Shown: piece after piece, positions 11,759-22,959 of the stretch
How the letters are laid out: every line of letters begins with the position of its first letter
How positions within the stretch are numbered: position 1 is the stretch's first letter
Source: Vitellaria paradoxa
Taxonomy: Eukaryota > Streptophyta > Magnoliopsida > Ericales > Sapotaceae
DNA length: 64,000 nucleotides
Assembly: GCA_019916065.1 (NCBI GenBank)
Contig: CM034233.1
Span: 55,111,947-55,175,946 of the forward strand
Direction: 5' to 3'
Translations under genes and position numbers: made by a program
Notes under the pieces: generated by a model
What the model was told of the DNA's origin: nothing
Database searches by the model: none
What the model saw: the letters and a program-made list of their open reading frames with translations, nothing else

Positions 11759-12293
11759 TTTTTTTTAGATTAGGGTTAGGGGAGTTCTGATTTACGCTTT
11801 GGAGGAGAGCTTTCTACGTACTCTCTTTTCTTTTCAGTTTTACGTAGCCTAGATTAGATTAGGGTTAGATGTTTTCATCTCGTGTTGGATTGACGGAAGC
11901 TTTATTTTTCATCTTCGCATTAAGATTAATTGGTAAGTTTCATTCGTTACTTCATTTTAATTAAAAGTTTATTATTTTCTTTATCTTTGTTCTTTATTTT
12001 CACTTCGTAGTACTTCGTAGTTATTGTTAGTGTTTGATTTGCTTTCAAATTTGCTTTAGCTTATTTCTATATACTTCGTTTTCATGTTTAAGTGCTTGAT
12101 GAAGGTTATTTTCTTTTCGAAAGGCTTTGTTAATGCTTTCACAATGTTAGGCTAGGGTTTGTTCTTGGCTTCAAGCCATTGAAAGTGGTGAAGTAGTTGG
12201 TGAACTCAAATGTAAACGAGTTTTATTTAATAAAATATATTTTGGACTTTTAATTGGAATTTCGTAGTAAGCTAGGGTTCTCTTGAAACCTAC

Positions 12294-12665
12294 TCACCCG
12301 TGTCACAACCGTAGCTTGGTTACAAGTTTTCACTTGTGCACACCAGTGCTCGGTTTAATGTCCTGGTGAGTTAGAATCTGATTTTCCAAGACCCAAATTA
12401 GGTTTTCTTACAAAATCAGTCACCCGTGTTAAAACCAAAGCTTGGTTACGATTGGCCACTCGTGCAAACCAAGTGGTTGGTTCAATGGCCTCGTGATTTG
12501 AACCTTATTTTCATAAAACCATAACTTGAGGTTTTCTTAAGAAACCGATTCACCTGTGTTATAATTGAAGCCTAGTTATGAGTTGATGCTCATGCACACT
12601 AGGTGTTCGATTCAATGTCCCGGTGAGTCTGAAACCAATTTCAAAAGCCTTCGCTTACTTTGAAT
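12294..12665 (+). repeat. Three degenerate tandem repeats of about 128 bp
   Basis: Copies start with TCACCYGTGT at 12294, 12420 and 12550. Each then carries an AGCTTGGTTA-like, a GCACACYA-like and a GTTCAATG-CC-GTGA-like segment. They lie in the downstream half of the solo LTR. Confidence 0.8.
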
Positions 12666-13064
12666 TCCATAAATTAATTTTTAATGAAATATCTTCTGAC
12701 CTGAAATGCATGTGCGTTTGTTAGGTTTAGTTAGAAATGCGTTTGAGTAAACCACTACCCACTACTGGATTTGGTTCGAAGCCAAGATTATTTTAGTTAA
12801 TTATTTTCAATATTTGCATTCTAGTTTAATATCACAATTCTTTCACTCCACCATTCTCAACCCAGCCATATTCAAACCACTTTGTAATTCAAAAATTAGT
12901 TTAGATTAGTTTAGGCTCACCTACTAATTAAGAGAACAAGTCTAGTGTCTTTTAACACAGCCCTCCCTGTGGAGATGACCTTGGTTCTCACGGAGTAAGA
13001 CTACGACCACCCTCTTGCACTTGAGAGGTAGAACCCGAACATATTTCAGGGTCGGTCAAGTTTT

Positions 13065-13239
13065 TGAAAACGAGTGGATTGGGAGATTTGTACGCACACA
13101 TATTTGCTTCTGTTGTGTCAATTTATATACATTAAACAGTGACTGTACATATTACATTGGTGTCTCTTTGGATCACCAAGTGACTAGATACACTTCCTAC
13201 ATTAACTACTATACTTAATTACATTTACATACATTAACA
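13065..13239 (-). repeat. 5' LTR of copia-1
   Basis: Starts TGAAAACGAGTGG and ends TTAACA on the plus strand, aligning end to end with 6406-6583. Flanked on the right by the target duplication CCAAC. Confidence 0.88.
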
Positions 13240-13321
13240 CCAACAAAAAGAGAAATAGGACAATAGTTTATTCCATTTAATAAAGTCATTACTAGGGACT
13301 AGCAATGCTTAAGTTGAAGGG

Positions 13322-14767
13322 TGTGATTACACTTGAAAAGTATAATTACAAGTTCTAAGTTAGACCTTAATATGTATTAATTCATTATGGAAGGTTTACT
13401 TATTTTAATGATTAAATGTGAATTCATTGTCTAATGTGCAGTAAATATCCATTTAGACCTTAATTCATGTAAATATTAATTCATTATGAAAGGTTTACAT
13501 ATTTTAATGATTAAATGTGAATTCATTGTCTAATGTGCAGTAAATATCCAGAATTGATCATAGGACGAAGAGGAAAATAATAAAGGAACTCTTGCTATCT
13601 CGACACCTTTAGAGCTATCTTGACAGTAGTGAAACTACAACTAAACAGAAAGAGCTAAACTCAATTTCTTTGCATTTAATTCCTCTCTGCTATCTGGACA
13701 GCCACGACTTTACTGCACATTTTATTTTAGGATTAGGGTTTATTCTTTTGGCCTATAAATGTGAACTATTACTCTATTGGTCATATGTTTTGCAATACAA
13801 ATTCCAAAATTCAATTTTGAAGAAAATTAGGTTAGTTTTTAGAGATTTTTAGCTTGGTGTTCTTCGATTCAAATATAGATTGCTTTAGTATTTTATAGTA
13901 CATTTGCCATTTATTCAATGGGGTTTGTTTTCTCTTCATTCTATTTGTTTGCTTGCCATTTTATCTTTAAATCTGTGCTAGGCTAAGTTTATTTGCTTGA
14001 TCTAACCCATTAATGATGGGTGGTTTGCAATGGATAATGAGATATGCGTGGATCGATGCAAGTAATGTGAAAACTTGCATGTATTGATTTATAATTTTTA
14101 GATTTGTGCTTATTTATTATCAAGAACTTTCAAAAACAAGTTTTCTTGTTCATATTTTCTGCAATCACTGAAAAGAGCTTTTGATTATAATTTTATAATA
14201 TTCTTGAATAAAATAAATTAGATTTGAACCAAAAATAAGCTTATTATAATATCTTCTGATTTTCTAATCCTAAGCGAGATTTAAAAATTGTATTTTGAGA
14301 TTAAAAAGGGTTTTAAGTAAATATATAATAGTTTATTTTTCCTTATACGTGAAATTTAAATTGAGATTAAAAGCATATCAAATCGTGAAATAGTGAATTT
14401 ACCCGAATTTATAAGTTAGATTAAGATTCGCTTGCATTAATCTTTAATAGTCAAAGTTTATTCGCTATTTTTGATTTTATTATTATTTTATTTTCTCACT
14501 ATTTTAAAGATTTTTAGTTGTTACTTTTACTTACTTTTAGAGTCGATTGATTTTCATTGTTAGTTTAGTAATTAATCAACTTATTTAAAACCCTAAATTG
14601 AAAATTTTCATTGCTTAATAATTGAGTAGTAGATAAATTGATCTAGATATAGTGTCACACCTAATTCATTCGATTCCCTGAGGATACAATATCAGATTCG
14701 CTGAATTAAAACTGCACCGTACGCTCTTGTACTAGGGGGTTAATTAGCTATACTTTTGGAGGAGGTA
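13322..14767 (+). repeat. LTR-like block, unit I
   Basis: Starts TGTGATTACAC after a purine-rich AAGTTGAAGGG, has a promoter-like CCTATAAAT at about 13753 and ends with the motif ATTCCCTGAGGATACAAT followed by ACCGTAC (about 14675-14720), which resembles the 3' ends of Tat/Athila LTRs. No primer binding site was seen after it, so it may be a solo LTR or part of a derivative element. Open frames here are not genes. Confidence 0.55.
13361..13546 (+). repeat. 93-bp tandem duplication, private to unit I
   Basis: The stretch from TAGACCTTAAT to GCAGTAAATATCC occurs twice in a row with period 93. Units II and IV have a single copy at the corresponding place. Confidence 0.85.
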
Positions 14768-14822
14768 AAGTATGCACGTATATACATAAGCAAGGTTTCA
14801 TTTCCTTCTTCATGAAACTCTT

Positions 14823-16414
14823 TGAAAATTCACAATTTGCTACTAAAAGATCCCAATCAAGTAATCAAACACACAAGAATGAAAAAGGTAGGATAGAAGG
14901 AACGAGGAAACTCACAAAGGAAAACCTCAAACAAAACTTTCACTAAAATCAAACGTTAGTTACAAACTCAACCACTTGATAGATCGACTCCTCGACTCTA
15001 TACTCTGTTGACATTTTCTCGACTCCTCGATTCACCAACTCCTTTAGCGAAAGCCTTTCGACTCCTCGAAGGCTCAACACCAAATCCTCGACATCTTCAT
15101 GTGATGAATCCTCAGCTCTTCAAAGATTCAAACTCCTTCGAATCATGCAGAAGCAAGAATGCTTGGCTAAGCAATTGAGAGAACCTTCTGACTTTTCTAG
15201 CTCACCAGCTTGATGTATATTCTCTCTCTATATATCCCTTAAAATGCCCAGAAGATATGTATAGATAAACTAAGGCAGCTAGGGCTCGAACCAATCAACA
15301 TAATAGGGATGGGCATGGGGCAGGTAGGGGACGGGTATGCATATCCCCATACCCGATCCCCAAACTAAAATCAATCCCCATACCCTACTCGATCCCCACT
15401 AGAGATTTTTTTTTACCACCCATCCCCAACCCAAATGGGAAATGGGGATTCCCATGCGGAAACGGGTACCTGAATTGAAAAAAATATAAAAATACAAAAT
15501 TTTAAAATATGACTTATAAGAAAATAGAGTAGAATCCTAATATATATTTAAAAAATCAAAAAATACCATATATATATATATATATATATATATTTAGAAA
15601 AGCATTTATAAGGTTTCTATTTTCCTACCATATTAATAGGTTTCTATTTTTTTACCATACTAATAGGTTCTACGATTCAAAATAGGAAAAGTAAACAAAG
15701 AAACATTCACAGTTGGTCTATCTCAATTTATAGTTTCTTTGTAAACTGGAAAATAAAGTAATTTAATAGGAAGGTGATAGATAAAGACTCTCAAAATCTT
15801 AATTCACTACCTTACTAAAAATCTGTCGTAACAAACACACTAAAAAATTAAATATATGTATATATATATATATACGAGAATATTGGTAGGGTTAGGGAAA
15901 GGGTAGGGTAGGGTACAGGGCGGGGACAGACTCATACCCATACCTTACTCGATCCTCGATTTGTTTTAAAAAATGTCCCCGTACCCTACCCAATCTCTAA
16001 AAAATCCCCAAATCCCTTACCTGTTTGGGACGGAGATCAGGTAGGGTACGAAACAGGTCGGCCGAGATGGCCATCCCTACAAAATAAGCTGGAATAGCAT
16101 ACCTCGCGAGAATGGCACACCCACGGGCTTCCCACGAGTCAGAGCGGGCTTCCCGTACGGCTTAATCTTCAGTTTTAGCTCTCGGGATTTTCCAGCGCCA
16201 AACTGCGGCCTTCCTGCGGACATCCTGCGTAAATCAATTTCGAACCTTGTTTGGCTTCTTCAGGACTTCCAATAATATGCAAACACCGTTTTCTTGAGCC
16301 CTTTTCACTTCTTCTTGACTCAAGACTCTAGTGCCTTAGCCTACACACCGTCTAGACATTACACACCACTATTTTTGACCATGGATTTGCTAGTACACAA
16401 TTTTAGCTTTAACA
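14823..16414 (-). repeat. 3' LTR of the SIRE-like element, split by a hAT element
   Basis: Aligns with 19779-20598 apart from 15304-16079 plus one 8-bp target copy. Both LTRs repeat short CGACTCCTCGA words. The pyrimidine run beside it at 16417-16425 is the minus-strand polypurine tract. Confidence 0.85.
15304..16079. mobile_element. Non-autonomous hAT-like element (hAT-1), 776 bp
   Basis: Terminal inverted repeats TAGGGATGGGC and GGCCATCCCTA, with 8-bp target duplication CAACATAA (15296-15303) and CAAAATAA (16080-16087). The intact 5' LTR copy of the host element has the single site at about 20250. Both ends hold many CCCCAT/GGGTAC words; the middle is AT-rich with a (TA)n run at about 15568-15593. 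No transposase frame. Confidence 0.85.
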
Positions 16415-17990
16415 ATATCCTCCTTTGGCAATTCCATGTCAAAACTCAATAAATGAAATTACAAATGAAATCAATCTACATTAAGACCTCAGTAAACATT
16501 TTGCAATGATCAATATGCTTTGATTATTAAACCTGTTTGCTGCACACTTAAACAAAACGATCAAGGCATCATGTGGGATAAATAAATAATTAAAAATTAA
16601 CAAAAAAAATAAAACATTATTTTCCCTCTTAATTAATCGACACAAATATTAACAATTTAAAAAATGATTGTTCTCCCCCTTAATAAACAAAATTCTTTCT
16701 CCCTCTTAATAAACAAAATTTTTTTCAAAGCATCATCCCCTTTTCAAGGCATCTCCCCCTTAACTATATCTTCCCCTTTTTGACATGAGTTGACAAAAAA
16801 AAAAAAAAAAAAAGGTACAATGGGTAATCTTGATCAAATCATTCCAAGTTCTATTTTCCAAAACACAAAACTAAACACAGTTTCAAAATTTTGACCATAC
16901 ATAAATAGTAATAAATAAAAATTCTAAGAATCACCCTACTATTTATGTTATGAGTTATTCACACATGTCATACGAATGGTCAAATGCTTGTGCGGTGTGT
17001 GAAATGAAGTTTAAGTACAATATGATTGTTATTCTTCACATACTCGCATGAATTTTAAAATTGCTCCTTTTGGACTTTGAATTGAATTGAGTAAGATAAG
17101 CAGTGTTAGCTCGTCAACTAGTTTCTCCTCAATTCATTGTTTTCAACCAAGCACCAATTTTTCAAATTTTATCCGCCAATATGTAATTTTTTTTTTTTTA
17201 TTTTTACTTGGCGACTTTCACACACTTAAGGGTAGGTAGCCTTCTTTCAGTGTTGTCAAACCCAGAAGGTGGTTATTTTGATAACCCACACGTCAACAGG
17301 CTAGCTTTCACTCTATCCCATATGGTAGCCCTTTCTAAGTTTTTCTTTTTATGTAAACTCGAGAGCAACTAATAGTCCAAAAAAAGAGAATTTATTAAAT
17401 CAATTGAGTGGTGGAAAATATTTCTCATAATGTACTAAATTTCATGCAATTACAATTGGGCACACCACTACTATGACAAGGAACAACAAAACATAGGATT
17501 CAGGTTCATCAAGTAATTCAAATTTATGACCACTATGTAGATCAACAATTTTAATTCTGTGATTTTGAAGTGTGTATGAAAGTAATAAAACATGCAAGAA
17601 TATCACAAGGAATAACATTGCACCAAAAAATAAAATAAAATAAAATAAAAATAAAAAATATTTAATCTACATGAATTCATTGAACTAGGTAAGAATATAA
17701 TAGTGATATATAGCCTAGTTTAAGAAAAAAAATTCGCCTCTTCATGTCAAGGTTCACCCATTCAATACTCTTAGGGGTGTGAGTGACATAAAGATCACTC
17801 TTCCTAACTCAAATAGTTCTTATTTTTGGAAAAACATTTTGAGTCTTGGGATTGTTGCGTGTTGGACCAATGGGTTTTGAAAAATTTTTCTTTAAGTTTT
17901 TCCTCACTGGCCATGTCATGTAAGGTCTAGAATCAAGATATGACTTTTGAAACCTTAATGGATTAAACCTATTTGACATTTGAAAATTAG
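16415..17990. other. Non-coding internal region of the SIRE-like element
   Basis: No pol domain is visible. Repeated pyrimidine tracts (about 16668-16790, CTCCCCCTTAATAAAC and variants), read on the minus strand, are repeated polypurine-tract-like sequences close to the 3' LTR. Poly(A) at about 16795-16813; the rest is AT-rich. Confidence 0.6.
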
Positions 17991-17991
17991 A

Positions 17992-19728
17992 TCACAAAGA
18001 ATTGCTAAGGTCAACATAGGATAGGGGAAGCCCAAATAATTTGTGACAATGTGGTCTTGTGTGTCCAGGTATACCACAATGAAAACATATAGGAACAAAC
18101 TTACGTTTCAAGTTAGGGGGCGTACCTTTGGATTTCTGAAAATAAGCTCTTGATTGATTACCTTTCTTTGGTTGAGGAGCTTTGACTATTTTTGGAGCAG
18201 TTTTCTTCGAGGAATTGGGGGTAGCTTTAGCTTCAAGATTGTCAATATAGCCAAGTCCTCTTTTGTCACGCAAGCTCCTCTGCATCCCAAGTATGTCATC
18301 AAGTTGTGAAGAAGCAGTTTTCATCTTGAGTTGCATGGATTGTAGCTTACCCTGGGCATCTTTTAATTCATTGTCTTTTTTATCCAATTTGTTCTTGAAG
18401 GTTGTTATCAAGTCATCTTGAGTGTTCTTACATGCTTCAAGACTTTCAAATTTAGCTTGCAATTCTTCAAGGGTAACCTTCAGACTGTCTTTTTCCCTCT
18501 TTAACATCTTGTTCTTCACCGTCAACTTTTCGTTTTGCTTGTGAAGTTTACGACAGTCTTGGTATAACTGTTCATAGGCCTCTTCAACGTCTACTTCCTT
18601 ATCTGTACTTTCTTCAACTTCGCTTTCGATGGATTCTTCTTTCTTGCTCTTAGAAGAGGATGACTCCGTTGAATTTGAGGGGGCACTAGCTCTAACCATG
18701 AAAGCAGTATAATTCTCTGGAAAATCTTCTGAAGAAGAGGAGGTACTTGACTGATCATCTGAATCATTAAGGGTTGCATTGAGAACCTTCTTCTTATTCT
18801 TCTTATTTCCATAGTCTTGAGCAATGTGACCATAACCCTAGCACTCGTAACACTTTATGCTCTTAGACTTGTTCTCCTTCTTCTTCTTCTCCGAAGATTT
18901 CTCTCATTTGACTTTCTCATTCTTTTTCGTCTTTCCCTGCTTGCTATATTTCTTTTTGAAGAATTTTCCAATTTTCTTGGTATAGATAGCAATTTCTTTA
19001 GGAAAGGGGATTGACTCATCATTACTAGAGGAGGACTCATCTTCCTTCACTATTTTTAGGGCAACTCCTCTAGACTTTGGTTTGATCATGTTGGCTTCAT
19101 ACATCTACAGGGAGCCAACTAAATCTTCTACCTTCGTTGAATCAACATCCCTAACCTCTTCAATAGCTGTAACTTTTTCGTGGAAGGACATAGGTAGGGA
19201 TCAGAGAATCTTACTTACAATCTTTCGATTGGGAATTTGTTCTCCAAGGTTGAAGATTGTATTGATGATGTCGCTGAGTTTCGCATAAAAGCTATCAAAT
19301 AGTTCATCTTCAGACATCTTCAAGTTTTCAAACTCAGAGGTTATTTTCTACAGCTTGGACTTCTTAATAGTGGAATTGCCTTCATAAGTTAACTCGAGAA
19401 TCTTCCAAGCTTCCTTGGAAATCTCACAACTTGAAATTCTTCTAAACTCATCTGCAAAGACGTCATAGAAAATAGAACCTAGGGCTTTATAGTTCCATTC
19501 TGCCTTTTCTTGCTTAGCCCTGATCCACATATCCATAGGCTTTTCTACAGTTACGTTATCAATAGAATGAGTTGGTTTTACCCAACCTTTTTCTATAGAT
19601 AGACAAACATTAACATTCCACGAAATCAAGAGTGCTCTCATGCAAACCTTCCAATAGGCGTAGTTTTTGCCGTCAAACCACGGAGGTTTAGTACTCAAAC
19701 TGCCTTCTCTAGGGGGATCCATCAGCAA
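17992..19728 (-). pseudogene. gag of the SIRE-like element
   Basis: Read right to left, the frame starts near 19728 (PPWFDGKNYAYWKVCMRAL, the copia gag N-terminal signature, then the UBN2-type core). A basic stretch and a first knuckle follow near 18850-18805 (KCYEC, GHIAQD). The last open part, 18699-17992 (235 aa), has an acidic Ser/Glu-rich segment, a heptad-rich predicted coiled coil (about residues 40-150) and a second complete knuckle CFHCGIPGHTRPHC (18046-18087). Stops and frame changes near 19347, 19110, 18903 and 18835 break it. Two knuckles separated by a coiled coil fit SIRE-type gag. Confidence 0.82.
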
Positions 19729-19764
19729 GTAACTAGATCACGTTTTATTCTAAAAAATGAACCT

Positions 19765-19776
19765 GCTCTGATACCA
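19765..19776 (-). other. Primer binding site of the SIRE-like element
   Basis: GCTCTGATACCA, reverse complement of the initiator-Met primer site, two bases left of the LTR start at 19779. Confidence 0.88.
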
Positions 19777-19778
19777 AT

Positions 19779-20598
19779 TGAAAAGTCACAATTTGCCGCT
19801 AAAAGATCCCAATCAAGCAATCAAACGCACAAGAATGAAAAAGGCAGGATAGAAGGAACGAGGAAACCCACAAAGGGAAACCTCAAACAAAACTTTCACT
19901 AAAATCAAACGTTGGTTACAAACTCAACCACTCAATAGATCGACTCCTCGACTCTATACTCTGTTGATGTTTGCTTAACTCCTCGATTCACCAACTCCTT
20001 TAGCGAAAGCCTTTCGACTCCTCGAAGGCTCAACACCGAATCTTCAGCATCTTCACGTGCTGAATCCTCAGCTCTTCAAAGATTCAAACTCCTTTGAATC
20101 ATGCAGAAGCAAGAATGTTTGGCTAAGAAATTAAGAGAACCTTCTGACTTTTCTAGCTCACCAGCTTGGTGTATATTCTCTCTCTTTCTATATCCCTGAA
20201 TACGCCCAGAAGATATATATAGACAAACTGAGGCGGCTAGGGCTCAAACCAATCAAAATAAGTTGGAATAGCATACCTCGCGGGAAGGGCGCACCCGCGG
20301 GCTTCCCGTGGCCATCCCGCGAGTCAGAGTGGACTTCCCACACGGCTTAATCATCAATTTCAGCTCTCAGGATTTTCAGCGCCAAACTGTAGCATTCCTG
20401 CGAACATCCTACGTAAATCAATTCCGAACCTTATTTGGCTTCTTTAGGACTTCAAGTAGTATGCAAACACCATTTTCCGAAGGCCTTTCCACTTCTTCTT
20501 GACTTAAGACTTTAGTGCCTTAGCCGACAGTAAGTCTAGACATTACATATCACTATCTTTGACCATGGATTTGCCAATATACAATTTTAGCCTTAACA
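19779..20598 (-). repeat. 5' LTR of the SIRE-like element
   Basis: 820 bp, matching the 3' LTR end to end, without the hAT insertion; it therefore records the empty hAT site. Confidence 0.88.
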
Positions 20599-20603
20599 CT
20601 CTC

Positions 20604-21315
20604 GTCTCTCATTAGCTTCAAAGTTCAACATCCATCCCTCTCCCATCACTCATAGGTCACCTACAACTGCTTTTACTGCCCATCTGCTGCACTTATGGAG
20701 CTAGGATTGTAGGAGTTACATGATCAGGGATGAAGATGTAACCCGATTGGTCAAGTGGGTTATTTATCAAAAATGTATAATTTTATGGAATTAGGTTCCA
20801 AATTGAGTAAATGGTTTAGGCAAAATAGATTTAGGTATTTGGATGATTGGGTTTTATGATTTATGGGGAAATGGGTAGTTAAATGAGGTGAAAAAAAAAT
20901 TAGATTGGAATTTATTTAGTAAAATCTAACTCTCACCAAAAATACTAATATTGAATTAAACGACGATTGTACAAAATAAATTAAGCATGCCAAATAAAAA
21001 CGTAAGGAACTTCATATAGATAGAACAACAAAAATCAAGAAATATATTAATTAATGAAAAAAAATTCCAAGGCTTAATATTCACATTTAGTATCGGGAGT
21101 CCTATTTTTTTATTAAGCCACAAAAGATAAAGTATAATTATTCCTAAAATTTTGAGTTCATATCTCACAAATTGAGATAATTATTGGCATGAATTAGGGG
21201 TGCAATTTGGGTGAGCTCAATCTTAAGGGGGGGGAGGGGGAGGGCTTGGGTAATATTTTTGTAGAACCAAATTAAGTATGGGTTAAAAATCTATAATCTG
21301 AATTTATTTGGTTAG
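20604..21315. other. Unit I spacer after the LTR-like block
   Basis: Resumes the unit sequence interrupted at 14817 and matches 32709-33460, 44520-45270 and 52780-53510. AT-rich, with a purine run at about 21225-21245. No gene seen. Confidence 0.7.
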
Positions 21316-22204
21316 GGCATTATGTGTGGCTACCATAAAAATACTCGAATGTATATATATATAATATTATAATACATATTTGTGTGCTAAATTACATAAT
21401 ATATATAAAAACTTCTTATATTGGGTCCGTTTGGATCTCCAAAAAATTCTAAAAAATTTTAAAAATTTTCAAATTTCTCCAATCAAATTTCGTTACGTGT
21501 CACTTCATTTTTACATCACATCAACACCACCTTTCGATTTTTTTGCCACTCTAAACACCCCCATTATAATACTTACTGTTTGTGATTTTTTGTTTATATT
21601 TTTTCAAATTTTTGTAAAATTTGTTATAGATCCAAAAAAAAAAAGGTAAATGCTAATGTCTTAGCTTGGTGGTGAGGGATATTCTGTCCGCCCGAACGAA
21701 TAAAGAGACCGAATGGTCAATCTAGGGAGGATGGTCGTTGGAGATCGGCCCTGATACTTGCCCAGACCCGACCTCGTTTGAGACCGAGCAAAAACAAGAA
21801 GAATGCGAACCGCACATGGCATACAAATTGTACAGCACACACTAGAAGTATACACTGACGAATGTTCACACCACCTGACTAGCTGAAACCGGCATCATGA
21901 GGTCAAGCGAAAATGAAGTCGATCGAGCTCAAACCCATTTAGTTTTTTAGTTGGAATTCCAAACTCATCCCGTTTCAAACTCGTGAAATCCGTCCCAAAC
22001 CCGCAAAACCTGTTTATGTTTAATTAGTCAAAATTACAAGTTAAGTATTTGATAAATACCCAATTTGAGATAAAAAAAATTAGTAAGTGACAAAAATATT
22101 AAATTTGTTAAATTAAACAAATTTATTGGTTAAATGACCTCCAAGTTTTTTTTTGAAAGGTAAAAGAAATATACTATAAATAGTAGAAATAAATATACAA
22201 AATA

Positions 22205-22256
22205 TATAAAAGCATACCGCTGGAACAATATATAAGAGCATACCGCTGGAATAATA
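22205..22256 (+). repeat. Two 26-bp tandem copies
   Basis: Units of the form TATAARAGCATACCGCTGGA plus AYAATA, adjacent and nearly identical. Confidence 0.85.
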
Positions 22257-22479
22257 TAATAGGAATCACAGTTTATAAAAGGACTTCCAAACCTAATATG
22301 GAAGTTGGAATAATCCATGACATGTGAAAATAGCACATAACAAATCATAAATTACACAAGTCCAAATGAATTATCCTAGCAAAGGCAAAAGCAACTACCA
22401 ATAAAGCACGATTGACCTTGACTTAAGAAGTTCAAAAATTTTGTTTTAAGGATAAAATTGTATGTAAATATATAAATAT

Positions 22480-22732
22480 ATATTTTATTTTATTTTATTA
22501 AATGGGTATTTATAATACCTTACGGGTATTAGGTATCAGGTACCCTACAAATATAAACTGATATCGAGTATCAGGTACCTTATGAACAAACCCCAAACCT
22601 ATCCCAAACCCGCACGAGTATTAAATTTTAATCCTAAACCCATCCCAATCCCATTAGGGTATTTCTCAACAAGTTTTTATTGGATTCGGTTGAGTCGGGT
22701 ACCCTCGTATACCTGTTCCATTGACATCCCTA
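22480..22732. mobile_element. Fragment of a hAT-like element, right end
   Basis: Ends ATTGACATCCCTA, the reverse complement of a TAGGGATGTCAAT hAT terminus, and is rich in CCCAAACCC and GGGTACC words like the ends of hAT-1 and hAT-2. No left end or target duplication was found, so the left border is a guess. Confidence 0.45.
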
Positions 22733-22859
22733 TACCGGACGCATAACGATCTCCAGTCACCCACTCTACCGAAGAGATCCGCGCCTATAATTACGCGACT
22801 TACCTCCAAATTAACCCCATCTAAACAGGTAATAGTCGCGGCAATCCAGGAAATTGTGA

Positions 22860-22959
22860 GCAAGGCACTTGGGCCCCCTTATGCCTGCTCATTACCGGAT
22901 TCAAAACCCGAGGTGTTCACCCCCTTCCCTGCTTAACTATCAAAAAAAAAAAAACCAAA
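22860..22959 (+). mobile_element. Short SINE-like retroposon
   Basis: Flanked by a 17-bp direct repeat AATCCAGGAAATTGTGA (22843-22859 and 22960-22976). It ends in a poly(A) tract (22942-22954) followed by CCAAA. It carries a B-box-like GGATTCAAAACCC (about 22897-22909), the internal promoter element of tRNA-derived SINEs, but no convincing A box, so it may be 5'-truncated. Long target repeats and a 3' A tail are the marks of LINE-mediated insertion. Confidence 0.72.

Larger units (their letters stand above)
11233..13064 (+). mobile_element. Solo LTR of a gypsy element, Athila-like
   Basis: It begins TGTGATTGAGCACATATAATG and has LTR architecture: a GC-rich repeat cluster, a TATA box (11749-11758), a tandem-repeat zone and the 3' wording TCCCTGTGGAGATGACC...GTCGGTCAAGTTT (about 12963-13064), familiar from Athila/Tat-type LTR ends. 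No internal region follows; copia-1's own LTR starts at 13065. I could not find a clean 5-bp target duplication, so both ends are uncertain by several bases. Confidence 0.65.
6406..13239 (-). mobile_element. Ty1/copia retrotransposon (copia-1), decayed, with a nested solo LTR
   Basis: Short LTRs (178 and 175 bp) bound the element. The 5-bp target duplication CCAAC is exact on both sides (6401-6405 and 13240-13244). On the minus strand the order is 5' LTR, primer site, gag, protease, integrase, RT, RNase H, 3' LTR, as in copia elements. By eye the LTRs differ at roughly one base in ten, so this is an old copy. The small LTR size would suit the Ale/Retrofit group, which is a weak inference. A 1.8-kb solo LTR separates the primer site from the 5' LTR. 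Confidence 0.9.
14823..20598 (-). mobile_element. SIRE/Maximus-like copia element, gag-only derivative
   Basis: LTRs of about 810 bp (hAT removed) and 820 bp begin TGAAAA and end TTAACA on the plus strand. The target duplication is CTCTT/CTCTC (14818-14822, 20599-20603), one base different; the other units give the empty site GAAGCTCTCATTTCTC. Primer site and gag are on the minus strand. Protease, integrase, RT and RNase H are absent: only about 1.6 kb of non-coding sequence separates gag from the 3' LTR, so it depended on another element for movement. The gag layout and the polypurine tract (AAAGGAGG, minus strand) point to the SIRE/Maximus group, an inference. Confidence 0.85.

Noticed and set aside
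14823..16414. CGACTCCTCGA repeats as a separate satellite
   Set aside because: They occur equally in both LTRs of the SIRE-like element and are part of that LTR.
22890..22920. tRNA-like B box
   Set aside because: No cloverleaf can be drawn; it belongs to the SINE-like insertion.
22721..22936. 71-codon plus-strand frame in a GC-richer stretch
   Set aside because: It crosses the SINE-like insertion and one of its target repeats, so it cannot be an old coding region; no domain recognised.
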